Source: Volvox africanus (Eukaryota; Chlorophyta; Chlorophyceae; Chlamydomonadales; Volvocaceae). Taken from it: DNA of 64,000 nucleotides. The stretch is from positions 6,481,001 through 6,545,000 of the forward strand of contig BSDZ01000004.1 in assembly GCA_030268105.1 (NCBI GenBank). Direction: 5' to 3'. The notes beneath the pieces were generated by a model. The model saw only the letters and a program-made list of their open reading frames with translations. It was not told where the DNA came from and made no database searches. Below, in pieces: positions 1-12,141 of the stretch (position 1 is the first letter of the stretch; every line of letters starts with the position of its first letter). A program made the translations under genes and the position numbers.

Positions 1-740
1 GTATCGCGATGTGATAGGTGCGAGGACGGCTGTAGGAAACTACATTTACCTTAGAGAAATAGGCCCAGATAAAGCGGTAGGCAATCATGCAATAAGCATG
101 ATGCCTAACCGAAAACTAACTACGAGTAAACTTCGCGATTTGCAAAGAAGATTGCCGTACATCTTGGCTAGGTGAGCCAATATTAAAGTCACCCTGGTGA
201 AGAGCTAAGGCCTGACATTTTAGTATCACACTACTAATTGTTTGGAGTTCAAGACTCTGCTGTCACCGATTATTCCCAATAGATGTACAATTTCACGACG
301 CTAACTTACTTGCGAGCTATCTCTAAATCTACAAAAGCTACGCTTCCGCACAAATCTAGTAGTATCCTGAAAGGGACTGCTACAACGGCCGCCTAGAGAC
401 TGAAGTCGGCTTGACGCTATTTTGGGTCAAGTACTCGAGTACTTAACTTGGTCTGATTCTGATATATACATTTTACTCATTTATTATCGGCCTGAGCTAT
501 TCCAGCATAGCATTCCCAGCCAGATGATGAACACTGCCCGCGGGGTCTGACGGCGGACTCCTAATTTGCAACTGAAGATTATTGTAAGTTGAATCTTTCC
601 TTATTTATAAGTCTTCCGCTGTCACGTTGCTTGCACTGAAGTGTCTTGCTGTTCGTAAGCACCATGCACGTGTAGCTAATACTCAGACGTGCAGATTCAG
701 TGAATGATCGAAGAAGGAAGGATACAACAAAGTGTTCCTG
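1..740. repeat. Left internal arm of a foldback-like repeat element
   Basis: The stretch from about 15 to 740 recurs in inverted orientation at about 2690-3180 (interrupted by a SINE-like insertion) and in direct orientation at about 6118-6480. Shared landmarks are GATGCGAGGACRGC near 6121, the CTCGAGTACTTAACTT-like palindrome near 432, and a block around 520-735 ending in GAAGAAGGAAGGATACAAC. The outer left arm is cut off by the window edge. I see no supportable protein-coding gene here. Confidence 0.7.
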
Positions 741-1277
741 CATGGTGGTCCAGTGGTCGTACCACTCCTTCGCGACGCTGCCTAGTGTGGCCCCGATGAA
801 TAGGCATTTCACCTCATCTTGATCACCGCCCTTAACCAATTTCAAGTACCTTTTAGCGTCACGTACGTAAGAGCGGGTGGTGCTTGCGGTGACCCTGGGC
901 TCTGCGTCGTAAGAAATATGGAGCTGAGGTGTTGGAAACCGGTGACTCCGTCTCCGGTCACAAGTCCTTGTAGCGGAGCAGTCGTTGAGTTTAGTATCGT
1001 CTCGTTAATTCCGGTGGGATTGGATGTCCTGGGGAAACCCTGAATTGGGTGGTAGGGCTTCGGCTGGGGAGTATTTTCTTGGAAAACATGTGAATCGGCA
1101 ATGTTCGGTGCAGCAACAGGGTCCCCGTTGGAAATACCATTACCAGCCTGCTCGTTCCCTTCTGGGATTAAGTGACTTCATTGAAGCGACATGTGTTCTA
1201 ACCGGTAACTTGCAAAGACAAAAAGGACGAAACTATACCTTGTATTTTTCAACCAACGGCTATTGTTTCCTTTGGTG

Positions 1278-2324
1278 GCAGCGTAGCTGTATTGGAAGAG
1301 CACTGACGTTCAAGTCAGGAGGTATGGATTCGAATCCCATCGCTGTTACCACGGGTTGTTCGAGGCTTTCAGCAACCAGTGGGGTATTATTATTATTATT
1401 ATGGTTACTCCGCCCTTGCGGGCTGGCGTGTATTATGGGGATCTCCGGAATTTTTAACCGAGAGGGCACGCGTACCTCAGCGTCTTCATCTGAGGCCGCT
1501 AGAGATCACCTGTTTTTTGGTTACGCAGAGTTTCCTTGCTCTCTACGGCCCCTATCCATGTGCCAGCCCCTTCGGATCTACTGGCATTTAGGTGGGTGTC
1601 AAACCACCCCGTACCATCAGCCCAGTTATGGGCCTCAGATGCGCACTTCATGGGCTATGCATTTAACCCTCTCAAGTGCCGGGGGCGGACTCGGACCCAA
1701 CTCCGTAGAATTAGACTATCCAAGCCGCATTCCCCCTACGCCATTTTGCCCCGACCCAGATTCGAATTGGCGACTTTGTTGTCGCAAGCTCGGACCAGAG
1801 GGGTATGCGGTGGCAAGCCCATCACCATAAGGCTAGGAGCCGTGGATGAGGAGAAGATGGACAAACAACGCCCCTCTGGAACTGGACAAGAAATTGATCG
1901 GAGGCTACTAAAAAAGCATGGCTAGGCCGAACCTCGCACTAGCCTAAGATGGTGACCTCTACGAGGGGTGCAGAATTCCCCAGCGGCTGAAGCGGGTCGT
2001 AGGGGGGCTGAGTACCCTCCGCCAGGACCAAGCGCAGGGTGCCATGTGGTGGTGCGTGACATGGGCGGTGCAGATTTCAGGAGGCCTGATGTATACAGGA
2101 GCACCCGAATCTGGCAAGATGCAAGAACGGGTCGTGTCCCACAGCGAGAGTGTGGCGTGTGGCCTAGCGATAATAGGTTCAACATTGGTCGAAGAAGATG
2201 GACGATCAACCGGGATAGTGGTGGAGACATGGAGTAAAGGGAGTCCGTGAGTGTACCCCCTCAGTGCCATCTCCCCCTTAACACACACCAGGCTTCGGCC
2301 GGAGTAATGTAATAATAATAATAA
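1278..2324 (+). mobile_element. SINE-like retroelement A with tRNA-like head, TAA tail and target duplication
   Basis: The segment is flanked by a perfect 12-bp direct repeat, TTTCCTTTGGTG, at 1266-1277 and 2325-2336, and ends in a (TAA)n tail at 2311-2324; both are hallmarks of target-primed retrotransposition. Immediately after the left repeat is a tRNA-like head (about 1276-1353): a box-A-like run (TAGCTGTATTGGAAGAGC), an anticodon-like stem with a six-base loop, and a box-B-like GGATTCGAATCCC. The irregular loop argues against a working tRNA. A second element of the same general kind (B) is inserted inside it in the opposite direction, so A itself is about 600 bp. Confidence 0.65.
1385..1830 (-). 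mobile_element. SINE-like retroelement B nested inside A
   Basis: Read on the minus strand, it starts with a tRNA-like head around 1740-1826 (box-B-like AATTCGAATCTGG) and ends in an (ATA/ATT)n run at 1385-1402. Its 3' part (1385-1658) matches, in inverted orientation, the copy at about 2811-3085. The head plus A-rich trinucleotide tail suggests a tRNA-derived SINE; no target duplication was found for this copy. Confidence 0.55.
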
Positions 2325-2689
2325 TTTCCTTTGGTGTATCATTCACGCACGTGTGTAGCTCGGTAAGGGCCACAATATGTCCTGCCAACATGTCTGTAAA
2401 CTCGGGCCTACGTAGTCTTAATAGCTTGATCAGTCCGACGTTCAAATATTGGACGACCAGTACCATGTGTGACAGTGATGTGATTCCTCCTACAGCCTCA
2501 GTACTCACTGGCAACAAATGTAGGGTTAGTGTTGAAAGACAAATGCGATGACAATAGTTTGGAAATAGGACTGTGCAATACAGATTTTTTGGCAGAGTTG
2601 TTTTGTGACGACCTTCGCCGCTGCTCGCTCGCGCGAGAACCTACTTGCCGATGATGATAATGAGACAGCCATGAATTGAACCGTCTCAC

Positions 2690-3650
2690 TACCAAATTTG
2701 TTGTATCCTTCCTTCTTCAATCATGCACTGAATCTGCGCGTCTGAGTGTTTAAAACCCTAAGTGCTATGCTGGAATAGCTCAGGCCGATAATAGTTAAAT
2801 AAAACGTATAGCCCGTGAAGTGCGCATCTGAGGCCCATAACTGGGCTGATGGTACGGGGTGGTTTGACACCCACCTAAATGCCAGTAGATCCGAAGGGGC
2901 TGGCACATGGATAGGGGCCGTAGAGAGCAAGGAAACTCTGCGTAACCAAAAAACAGGTGATCTCTAGCGGCCTCAGATGAAAACGCTGAGGTACACGTGC
3001 CCACTCGGTTAAAATCACGGAGATCCCCATAATACACGCCAGCCCGCATGGGCGGAGTAACCATAATAATAATAATAATATGAGAATCGGGTTGAGTTAA
3101 GTACGCGAGTACTTCATCCAAAGTAGCTTCGAGCCGACTTCGGTCTCTAGGTGGCCGTCCTTGCACCTATCACGTTCATGATACCAATGTGCGGTACAAG
3201 TCTCACTGGATTCCGATCTCAAGTGTGAGTACTATTATAACACCGTCCTAAATATCGCATAATCCGTGATATTCATGGATGCAACGTATGCAATATGTGA
3301 AGGTCCGAATATCGATATTCAGTTGCCGACCCAACCATCGCAATCGTCGCATTTCCGCATATGTGTGGGGTTTATGATACGGATGATGTAATAATATTTG
3401 AAATATTATTACTTGATATATTATGCCAATGGATAGATCGCGCATTAATTATCAGCCTCGAGTCAAACATGTTGACCGACAGCGCGATGTCGTGAATGAT
3501 AATGCGACGTGCTACATTAGCTAGATATATTCGAATATATCATGCTAAAATGATAATAACACGTTCAGTCATGCTTAGATGAGAACAAGCCTATTTTGCC
3601 ATGAACGGTGGTCGAACCAGCATACAACAGCGAACTCAATGCTTAGTGTT
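2690..3650. repeat. Right arm of the first foldback-like element
   Basis: 2690-2810 and 3085-3180 are the inverted counterpart of 430-735 and 15-60. Onward from 3180 to about 3650 the sequence is the inverted counterpart of about 5750-6118, including the near-palindromic TAATATTTGAAATATTATTA at about 3391-3414, which also occurs near 5884-5906. No gene is visible. Confidence 0.65.
2811..3085 (+). mobile_element. 5'-truncated SINE-like copy C
   Basis: A near copy of the 3' part of element B (1385-1658 reversed), ending in an (ATA)n run at about 3061-3080. It lacks the tRNA-like head and interrupts the right arm of the foldback element: the arm sequence resumes on each side of it, which dates the insertion after the arm. 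Confidence 0.6.
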
Positions 3651-3756
3651 GTGTTATGGCTCAATTATCATTGATGCAACCTGACAAGGTGATCACTGAC
3701 CCATAATTGATTGCATTGTAACCATAAATGTATCTGTATATATTTGCATAATCTGT

Positions 3757-4590
3757 TGTACCTCTCCTTCAGGTTTGCTCATAGGTATCTGCACGTCTGG
3801 GGACTTTCGATACCGATGCACAAGCACTTGCAAGTACAGCAAGGCAATCGAGAGCAAACAGAGACAGCGGAAGACTTCAGAGCAAAAGGAGAGATATAAC
3901 TTACAATCATATATCAACGAAGCAATGCAGGGACGCGATCACCGTCAGCGCCGGAAGCAAGCGTTCATCACGCAGCGTTGATTAGCGAAGTTCAGGCTTA
4001 GCTCAGGCTAAGATAATAGAGCAACTAGCATTAGTTGAGTTGAACACACGAGTGTTCCATAGGCATAAGAATGTTTTTTGTCTGCTCTACTTAGCCGTCC
4101 TCGCATCTGTTATACTCGCGATATCTCTACGCTGTACAATCCACACTAGGAGGCCAACCCTAAGTGTGGCAAACCCTACTGCGTATCTGCGATATCCACG
4201 TATAACAACCGATAAGCCTTTCCGGCATTCACATGATGCAAGGGTCCGAATAACAATATTCGGTTGCAAGACATGTATCGTGACCGGTGCGGTGCTCGCA
4301 AAGCATGCCGCAACAATGTAATATTATAGCAAATAATATTACGTATCAGTACATGACATGAGCATGCCGCGCGCCTGTGCTTCTCTGAGCATTGCATATG
4401 TTAGGCGTATCAGCGGTGATGCGATGTGTCGCGATGCATAGCATTAACATGCTAATCATATGAAAATGTATGCAAATACATTTATATTCATGCAAGTTCA
4501 TTCATGGTCATCATGCATTCATCAAGTCAGCACATCGCCTTGTAGCGTCGCATTGACCTACGCATCAGCGGGAAATGAACCGTGGCACAA
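3757..4590. repeat. Direct copy of the 7482-8304 arm
   Basis: Aligns throughout with 7482-8304: the GTTGTACCTCTC start, a block rich in AGCACTTGCAAGTACAGCAAGG, GCCGTCCTCGCATCTGTTATACTCG at 4096/7811, a TAATATTAT...ATAATATTA hairpin near 4319/8035, and the closing CGGGAAATGAACCGT. It is a right end of the same element family whose left arm is not preserved alongside. The remaining 4590-5330 is AT-rich with no recognised feature. Confidence 0.65.
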
Positions 4591-5699
4591 CATAATCATG
4601 CATTGATAAATCCACAAGATCAGCATTATGCACATTATGCGCTGCCAGCATAAGACAAGCTCACATACACATCATGGAATAATTATATAGAAGCATGCTT
4701 ATTGACTCACAATAATTAATATTGAATCTTCAGCATGTTTACAAAGGTTTGAGCGTAATGGTGTGAAATATAACCAGCAGTTAAGCAATGACCATGGTGG
4801 TTAAGCTGCAGAACCAAACATTGATATCCGGCCATTTGATTTGCATAAAGGCTGGGAACACTTGATATTGACAATATACTGCATGTCAATATGGGTGACA
4901 TGTTTGCTGGGGTTTAACACACTTGTGGATTGAGGATCTGGTGTGGTATGTACAAATGTGATTGTGAGTACAAGACGTCTGAGGACGGCCAAACAATGTA
5001 AGTTTTTTTGTAGTATCCTGGGGTATCTTCCAGGATGGACCATGTATGGTCGTCTTCCGATTGGACCTTTATAGGTGGACACAACAGGGATACAACACTT
5101 TCCATGATAATCAGACAATCATTAACATTATTATTAATTGAGTTAAATTACGCCATGCTTGGCGCAAGCCAAGCCTGAGCATTAATAGCTGGTTAGATGC
5201 TGATTGCCTGGAATCGGTTCTGATAACCAACAGGCCCGCATTCATATTCTGGACCATAAGTTGTAAACTTTTCGTTCCATAAGTCTTCTACTGTCCCTGA
5301 ATCTCATCCTGATGCACTTGGCTTGTTGTGTGAGCACCTTGGCACTTGGCACGTTCAGACGTGCACACAAGTGCCTACGCTCGCTAGGGTGCTCCCACCA
5401 CCACACATTAATTGCCTTCCCGTTTCAATCACATTTGCATTGAAACAAACAAGTATTGAAGTGGATGCACGCACCTCCATATGCTAATCCTGACTTTGTA
5501 GCCTCGGAAAGCGCATTGGCCAATTGATTGGTGACATCCTCCACGCTGAACGCTGTGAGTCACTGTGAGTCACGGAATCAAAATAAGATCTCAAGATCCC
5601 AAGAGCTTTAAATAAAATTTGCTCGGCTGATTCCGCTCTTGTAGCTGCAGAAAGCGCACCAGCAAACTGTTGTACGCCGGTTCGATCACCACCCATGCC

Positions 5700-8304
5700 G
5701 AAGTAGGCTTAAGTTTACCAAAGCATGGATAATCATGATATGAGCATACTAGTGTGATATATTTTTGTATATCTAGCTAAAATAGCATTTCGCATTACCA
5801 TTCGTGACATCACGCTGTCAGTCAACATGTTTGACTCAAGGTTGACACCGATACACGACACCATTATGGCATAATAAATCAAGTAATAATATTTCAAATA
5901 TTATTACATCATTCGTATCATAAACCAGTCATGTATGCGGAAATGCAACGATCGCGATGGTTGGTCAGCAACCAAGTACCGATATTCGGACCTTTGCACC
6001 TTGCATATGTTGCATCCGTTAATATCATGAATTACGCGATATTCAGGAGAGTGCTCTGATAGTACTCACACTTAGGATCGGGATCCAGTGTGATTTGTAC
6101 TGCATATCGGTATCGTGAGTGTGATAGATGCGAGGACAGCCGCCTAGAGACCGAAGTCGGCTCGACACCCCTTTGGATAAGTATTCGCGTACTTATCTCA
6201 ATCTAATTGCCATACATACGATATAATCATTTATTATCGGCCTGAGCTATTTTAGCATCCCATCTCCAGCCATATGATGAACGCTGCCCGCGGGGTCTGA
6301 CGGCAGACTACTAATCTGTAATTGAGGATCACTGTAAGTTGAATCTTTCCTTGCTCTTAAGTCTTCCCCTGTCATGTTGCTCGCACTAAAGTGTTTGCTG
6401 TTCATAAGCACGAGGCACTTGTATCTAACTCTCAGATGTGCAGATTTAGTGCATGAACGAAGAAGGAAGGATACAACACCAACTGATTGATGGTGACATC
6501 ATCCCCACCAAATGCTGCAAGTCACGGAATCAAAACAAGATCTCAATTGCTTATTACAACATCTGTTTGGCAAAACAAATAACACATCCTTCATAGACCA
6601 CAGTTGAGCAGCACACTGATCCCGCAGAAAGACATCGTCAGCCGTAATGTGTGTCATGTCTGTGATCTCCGCTTAACAGGCACAGTGGGACCATGGGCCA
6701 GCAGCAATGGCAGCTGTGCCATGACAAAGTCAAGGAATCCTCAACAACTGATCTAGAAGAATTGCAATAACTGTGGGCAAGCTGAGGAAACTGGAAACTT
6801 GTATGACAATCACTAAGACGGCAACAAACGGCCTTTTATCAGTACAGCACGCCCTGAGCGGGTATGACAACAGGGCCCAACCGAATCACCCAGACCAGCC
6901 GCGCCCTCAATGTGCAAGCCGCTCCACACAAATCTTACCTTGCTAGCACCGGTGCAATCCTGTTGGTCAGGGCAGTCAGTTCCTGAGCGCCATGCGTGAA
7001 ACGTCCATCATGCATCAACTTCCCACGCACACCATGACTGATTCGTCCTATTTCAACCTCTCCATATTTGCTGCTTTATTGCCTTTAATGTATTGCAGCA
7101 AAAGCTCATGCTCAACAAATGCACGTTGTGGGACTCTGAGGAAACACGCAGACGGGTGGAGTGGCGAAGGAATGGAGGGGCGGAGGGGCGGAGAGGCGGA
7201 CGGGAGGAGGGGCGGATGGGTGAAGGGGTGGAGGGGCGGACGAGCAGAGGGATGGGCGGGTGTAGGGGTTAAGGGGCGGAGGAATGGAGGGGCGGAGGGG
7301 TGAAGGGGCGGAGGGGTGAAGGGGCGGGCGAGCAGAGGGATGGACGGGCGGAAGGGTGGAGGGGTGAAGGGGTGGACAAGCAGAGGGATAGATGGGCGGA
7401 AGGGTGGGGGGCGGAAGAATAGTGGGGCGGATGAGTGGGTGGCGGAGGGGTGGAGGGGTGGAGGGGCGGAGGGATGGAGGGTGTTGTACCTCTCGTTCGC
7501 GTTTGCTCATGAGTATCTGCACGTCTGGAGACTATCGACACCGATGCGCGAGCACTTGCAAGTACAGCAAGGCAAGCGAGAGCAAACAGGGACAGCGGAA
7601 GACTTCAAGACGAAGAGAGATATAACTTACAGTCTTACGGATCAGAACGATGCAATGGACGAAATCGCCGTCAGCGCCGGAAGCAAGCAATCATCACGCG
7701 GCGGTGATTAGCGAAGTTCAGGCTTAGCTCGGGCTAAGTAGAATATCGTATAGTAATAGTAATGTAGAACACACAAGTGTTCTCCGGTATCGAATGTCTT
7801 GTCTTGCTTAGCCGTCCTCGCATCTGTTATACTCGTAGCATCACGATGCCGTACGATTCACATCAGGAGGCCGATCCTAGATGTGACAACCCTACTGCGT
7901 CTAGGCGATGTCTACGCATAACAACGTATAAGCCTTTCCGGCATTCGCATGATGCAAGGGTCCGGATAACGATATCCGGTTGCAGGGCATGTATCGCGAC
8001 AAGTGCGGCGCTCTCAATGTGTGCTTTAATGAAGTAATATTATATCAGATAATATTACTTATAGTTTCCTAGCACGAGCATAATGCGCACTTCAATGATT
8101 CGGTCATTCATGCATGCTAGGCGGATTTGCCATGATGCGATGTCGCGATGGATAATGACAACATGCCAAATGCATATATAAATGTACACGAATACATTTA
8201 TATCATGCAGATTCATTCATATGCAATGCGTTCATCACAAAAGCACTTCGCCTCGTAGGATCGCGTCGACCTACGCGTCGGCGGGAAATGAACCGTAGCA
8301 CAAC
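5700..8304. mobile_element. Near-complete foldback-like element with long inverted arms
   Basis: The left arm (about 5700-6135) and right arm (about 7808-8304) are inverted copies of each other; both carry the GATGCGAGGAC/GTCCTCGCATC junction, the AGGATCGG block and an AT-rich hairpin. The interior (6136-7807) holds sequence shared with 440-735, sequence related to 52570-53420, and a G-rich minisatellite (7137-7480). No transposase-like protein is visible, so this is probably a non-autonomous DNA element or a Foldback-type repeat. Exact termini and target duplication were not determined. Confidence 0.55.
7137..7480. repeat. G-rich minisatellite inside the foldback element
   Basis: Irregular repetition of units such as GGAGGGGCGGACGGG and GGTGAAGGGGTGGA, almost free of C outside CGG. 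It is the same repeat family as 8305-10085, 49845-50330 and 51355-52335. Closely spaced runs of three to four G give G-quadruplex potential. Frames on both strands stay open because the unit lacks stop trinucleotides, not because it codes. Confidence 0.85.
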
Positions 8305-10085
8305 AGAGGGGGTGGAGGGGTGGAGGGCCGGATGGGTGGAGGGGCGGACGAGCAGAGGGGTGGAAGGGCGGAGGGGTGGAGGGACAGACGGGCAGAGGGG
8401 TGGATGTGCAGACGGGCAGAGGGATGAAGGGGCGGACAGGTGAAGGGGCGGGCGAACAGAGGGATGGACGGGCGGAAGGGTGGAGGGGTGAAGGGGTGGA
8501 CAAGCAGAGGGATAGATGGGCGGAAGGGTGGGGGGCGGAAGAATAGTGGGGCGGATGAGTGGGTGGCGGAGGGGTGGAGGGGTGGAGGGGCGGAGGGATG
8601 GAGGGGGTGGAGGGGTGGAGGGCCGGATGGGTGGAGGGGCGGACGAGCAGAGGGGTGGACGGGCGGAGGGGTGGAGGGACAGACGGGCAGAGGGGTGGAT
8701 GTGCAGACGGGCAGAGGGATGAAGGGGCGGACAGGTGAAGGGGCGGACGGGCGGAAGGGTGGACGGGAGGAGGGGCGGACGGGAGGAGGGGCGGACGGGA
8801 GGAGGGGCGGGCAGGTGAAGGGGTGGAGGGGCGGACGAGCAGAGGGGTGGACGGGCGGAGGGGTGGAGGGACAGACGGGCAGAGGGGTGGATGTGCAGAC
8901 GGGCAGAGGGATGAAGGGGCGGACGGGTGAAGGGGCGGACGGGCGGAAGGGTGGATGGGAGGAGGGGCGGACGGGAGGAGGGGCGGACGGGAGGAGGGGC
9001 GGGCAGGTGAAGGGGTGGAGGGGCGGACGAGCAGAGGGGTGGACGGGCGGAGGGGTGGAGGGACAGACGGGCAGAGGGGTGGATGTGCAGACGGGCAGAG
9101 GGATGAAGGGGCGGACGGGTGAAGGGGCGGACGGGCTGAGGGGTGGACGGGAGGAGGGGCGGAGTGTCGGAGGGGCGGACGGGAGGAGGGGCGGGCAGGT
9201 GAAGGGGTGGAGGGGCGGACGAGCAGAGGGGTGGATGGGCGGAGGGGTGGAGGGACAGACGGGCAGAGGGGTGGATGTGCAGACGGGCAGAGGGATGAAG
9301 GGGCGGACGGGTGAAGGGGCGGACGGGAGGAAGGGTGGATGGGAGGAGGGGCGGAGTGTCGGAGGGGCTGACGGGAGGAGGGGCGGGCAGGTGAAGGGGT
9401 GGAGGGGCGGACGAGCAGAGGGGTGGACGGGCGGAGGGGTGGAGGGACAGACGGGCAGAGGGGTGGATGTGCAGACGGGCAGAGGGATGAAGGGGCGGAC
9501 GGGTGAAGGGGCGGACGGGCGGAAGGGTGGACGGGAGGAGGGGCGGGCAGGTGAAGGGGTGGAGGGGCGGACGAGCAGAGGGGTGGACGGGCGGAAGGGT
9601 GGAGGGACAGACGGGCAGAGGGGTGGATGTGCAGACGGGCAGAGGGATGAAGGGGCGGACGGGTGAAGGGGCGGACGGGCGGAAGGGTGGACGGGAGGAG
9701 GGGCGGAGTGTCGGAGGGGCGGACGGGAGGAGGGGCGGGCAGGTGAAGGGGTGAAGGGGCGGACGAGCAGAGGGGTGGACGGGCGGAGGGGTGGAGGGAC
9801 AGACGGGCAAAGGGGTGGATGTGCAGACAGGCCGAGGGATGAAGGGGCGGACGGGTGAAGGGGCGGACGGGCGGAGGGGTGGACGGGAGGAGGGGCGGAG
9901 GGACAGACGGGCAGAGGGGTGGATGTGCAGACGGGCCGAGGGATGAAGGGGCGGAGGGGTGAAGGGGCGGACGAGCAGAGGGGTGGACGGGCGGAGGGGT
10001 GGAGTGTCGGAGGGGCGGACGGGAGGAGGGGCGGGCAGGTGAAGGGGTGGAGGGGCGGACGAGCAGAGGGGCGGTGGGGTGAAGG
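8305..10085. repeat. Large G-rich minisatellite with about 190-bp higher-order period
   Basis: About 1.8 kb of short G-rich units, organised into larger blocks. The marker GAGGGACAGACGGGC followed by GTGGATGTGCAGACGGG recurs near 8372, 8671, 8868, 9056, 9247, 9442, 9600, 9796 and 9899, mostly about 190-197 bp apart. All three frames of the C-rich strand remain open for about 630-710 codons of Pro/Ser/His-rich translation. Equal openness in three frames is the signature of a stop-free repeat, so no protein is called. Confidence 0.85.
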
Positions 10086-10915
10086 TGCGACGATCCACCA
10101 TGTAGTAGTTGAGAGCCACAAAGAGGCCTGTCCGCATAAGAACACCCGGACTTGCAACTGTATATATACACACAGTCACTTGCCCAGGCAGGACACGGGA
10201 CGCGTGTATCTCAGGCAGTCGAGAACACCCTACCATGGATTGATTTTTACGTATCAGGGATTTCACCAAGCGATTTGTATCGCCACCTATGCCCGCTAAG
10301 GTGCCTATGCACACCACGACTGATTTGTCCGATTCGACCCTCTCCATATTTTCTGGGTTATCTCGTTTGATTTATTGCAAAGTTATGCAAGACAAAAGCT
10401 CATGCAGACAAATGAGCATTGTGGAACTCCAAGAATACCTACGACCAACCAGCATTCTGTATCCCTCACTCCTAATGTATACAGGGAAACAAATAAGGAA
10501 TGAAATCTAAATGCTTAAAAATGTGCCTGGAACCCCACAGCGGTTGAACAACTCAAATACCGGGCGTCTTACCACAGCAACTTCTGAGCTGCAAACCTTT
10601 TATGTCCTTAAAGAAGAAATAAAAGCAAACATCGCGTGGCGAATTGCCGTTGGGCCCCTTCACCCACCGTACACTGTGTGGCGGATCGCTGTAGGCCCCC
10701 CTAACCCAGAGAACACGGTGTAGCCCCCCTAGAGGGGCAGGCAGGAAGGCGACTGGATATTGGCGGAAGGCAGCAGGGACATCATCACGGCCCATTGACT
10801 GCGCTATCCTGTGGTGTGCAGATTTCAGAGAGCTCCCCTCCCCTTCATCTATTAGGGGAATGTACCATGGCAGTGACCCTATAAGATGAGCAGAGCGGAG
10901 ATGGATTTTCGGATG
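10086..10915. repeat. Dispersed flank repeat following the minisatellite
   Basis: Begins with ACGATCCACCATGTAG next to the minisatellite and matches 52336-52575, then 53325-53945, where an extra block of about 750 bp is present. A block near 10729-10900 (GGCAGGAAGGCGACTGGATATTGGCGG...) is nearly identical to 53765-53930. The minisatellite and this flank therefore form a recurring composite unit. Confidence 0.75.
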
Positions 10916-11102
10916 ATAATGTAATCGGCGCTGTTAGAGTTGGCAAGGTTCAGGCGTGTTTTGATATCTGAGAAGTTTTGAATCTGGGAAGGTTCGAATG
11001 CATGTTTACCATACATACGCAGACAAATACGTTTAGACATACATCGTGTTCAGGCACGACTGTTATGGCACGACTAATATGCCCCTGGAGTTCCAGGTTC
11101 TG

Positions 11103-11707
11103 CCCCGACTGAGAGCGGGCCAAAGACCCTAATGTTAAGGGCAGGGTGCCCCCATGTCGATGGACGGTGACGACCCCAATTAAAGTGACCTGCGAGCTGA
11201 CCAGTAGCGGAGTTGACGCCTTAGTCGATTTGGCAGATTCCGCTGGATGCTGGTGGTGGGTGCTGAACCTGGGAAAACCACTGATTTCGGAGAAGTCGGC
11301 ATGGGAGACTGGATGAGGGTGCCCCGAAACACTGGGGAAGGTAGGGACTGCCAGGTTAGTGGCCACAGGTGATGTACCCCCCTATCCTACACACATATAT
11401 ATATGCCCGACCGAGAGCGGGCCAAAGACCCAAAAGTTAAGGGCAGGGTGCCCCCATGTCGATGGACGGTGACGACCCCAATTAAAGTGACCTGCGAGCT
11501 GACCAGTAGCGGAGTTGACGCCTTAGTTGATTCGGCAGATTCCGCTGGATGCTGGTGGTAGGTGCTGAACCTGGGAAAACCACTGATTTCGGAGAAGTCG
11601 GCATGGGAGACTGGATGAGGGTGCCCCGAAACACTGGGGAAGGTAGGGACTGCCAGGTTAGTGGCCACGGGTGATGTACCCCCCTATCCTACACACATAT
11701 ATATATG
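11103..11707. repeat. 302-bp tandem duplication
   Basis: 11103-11404 and 11405-11707 are direct copies of one another with only a few substitutions. Each begins near CCCGACYGAGAGCGGGCC and ends in a short CACACATATATATATG tract, which probably seeded the unequal exchange. No gene is recognised in either copy. Confidence 0.85.
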
Positions 11708-12141
11708 CATGTGTATGTGTTGTGAGGTGCTGCTACCGTTATCCATAGCCGTTACCTGTTTGCAGCTATGCAGCGGCCGCAGACTGTTGCGCATCATTTT
11801 GCGCCTTTCCGAAAACACCCCTTCCTTCTTTTTTCGGAAATTTTGGGGCGAGTTTTGGTGTCATTGCAGTCGCCAACGTCGAAGTGGAGGTTTATGGCTC
11901 TGTTGCCGCAGACGTCGGCCCTGTCACAAGCTCAGCCGCCCCCACGTATGTTTCTAGTTGCGGGTGTGCGCGTTCAGCTTCCTGCTCCTGCATCAGCATT
12001 CCCGAATGACTTCTCCCAGGCCTACCGGCACCACGCACGTGGGAGAAAGAAAGGACTAGGAAGTCGGCCTTCGCGAGCCTTGGCAACATGAACTGCGAGT
12101 CCATTCCCACACGTGAGTCCGTTCCCCAGAGGCCCCCTCAC

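Noticed and set aside
1276..1355. A functional tRNA gene
   Set aside because: Box-A-like and box-B-like motifs are present, but the anticodon loop has six bases, the D stem has a mismatch and no proper anticodon can be assigned; the position after a target duplication fits a SINE head.
1024..1830. 268-codon open frame
   Set aside because: It runs through the tRNA-like heads of two retroelements in opposite orientations, so it is an accidental frame across nested insertions.
8305..10085. CRISPR array
   Set aside because: Repeats are contiguous and variable without unique spacers, and the genome is eukaryotic.
8203..10347. Three overlapping Pro/Ser/His-rich open frames of about 630-710 codons, resembling hydroxyproline-rich cell-wall proteins
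   Set aside because: All three frames of the same strand are open equally because the minisatellite unit has no stop trinucleotide; no start context, signal peptide, splice structure or conserved domain.
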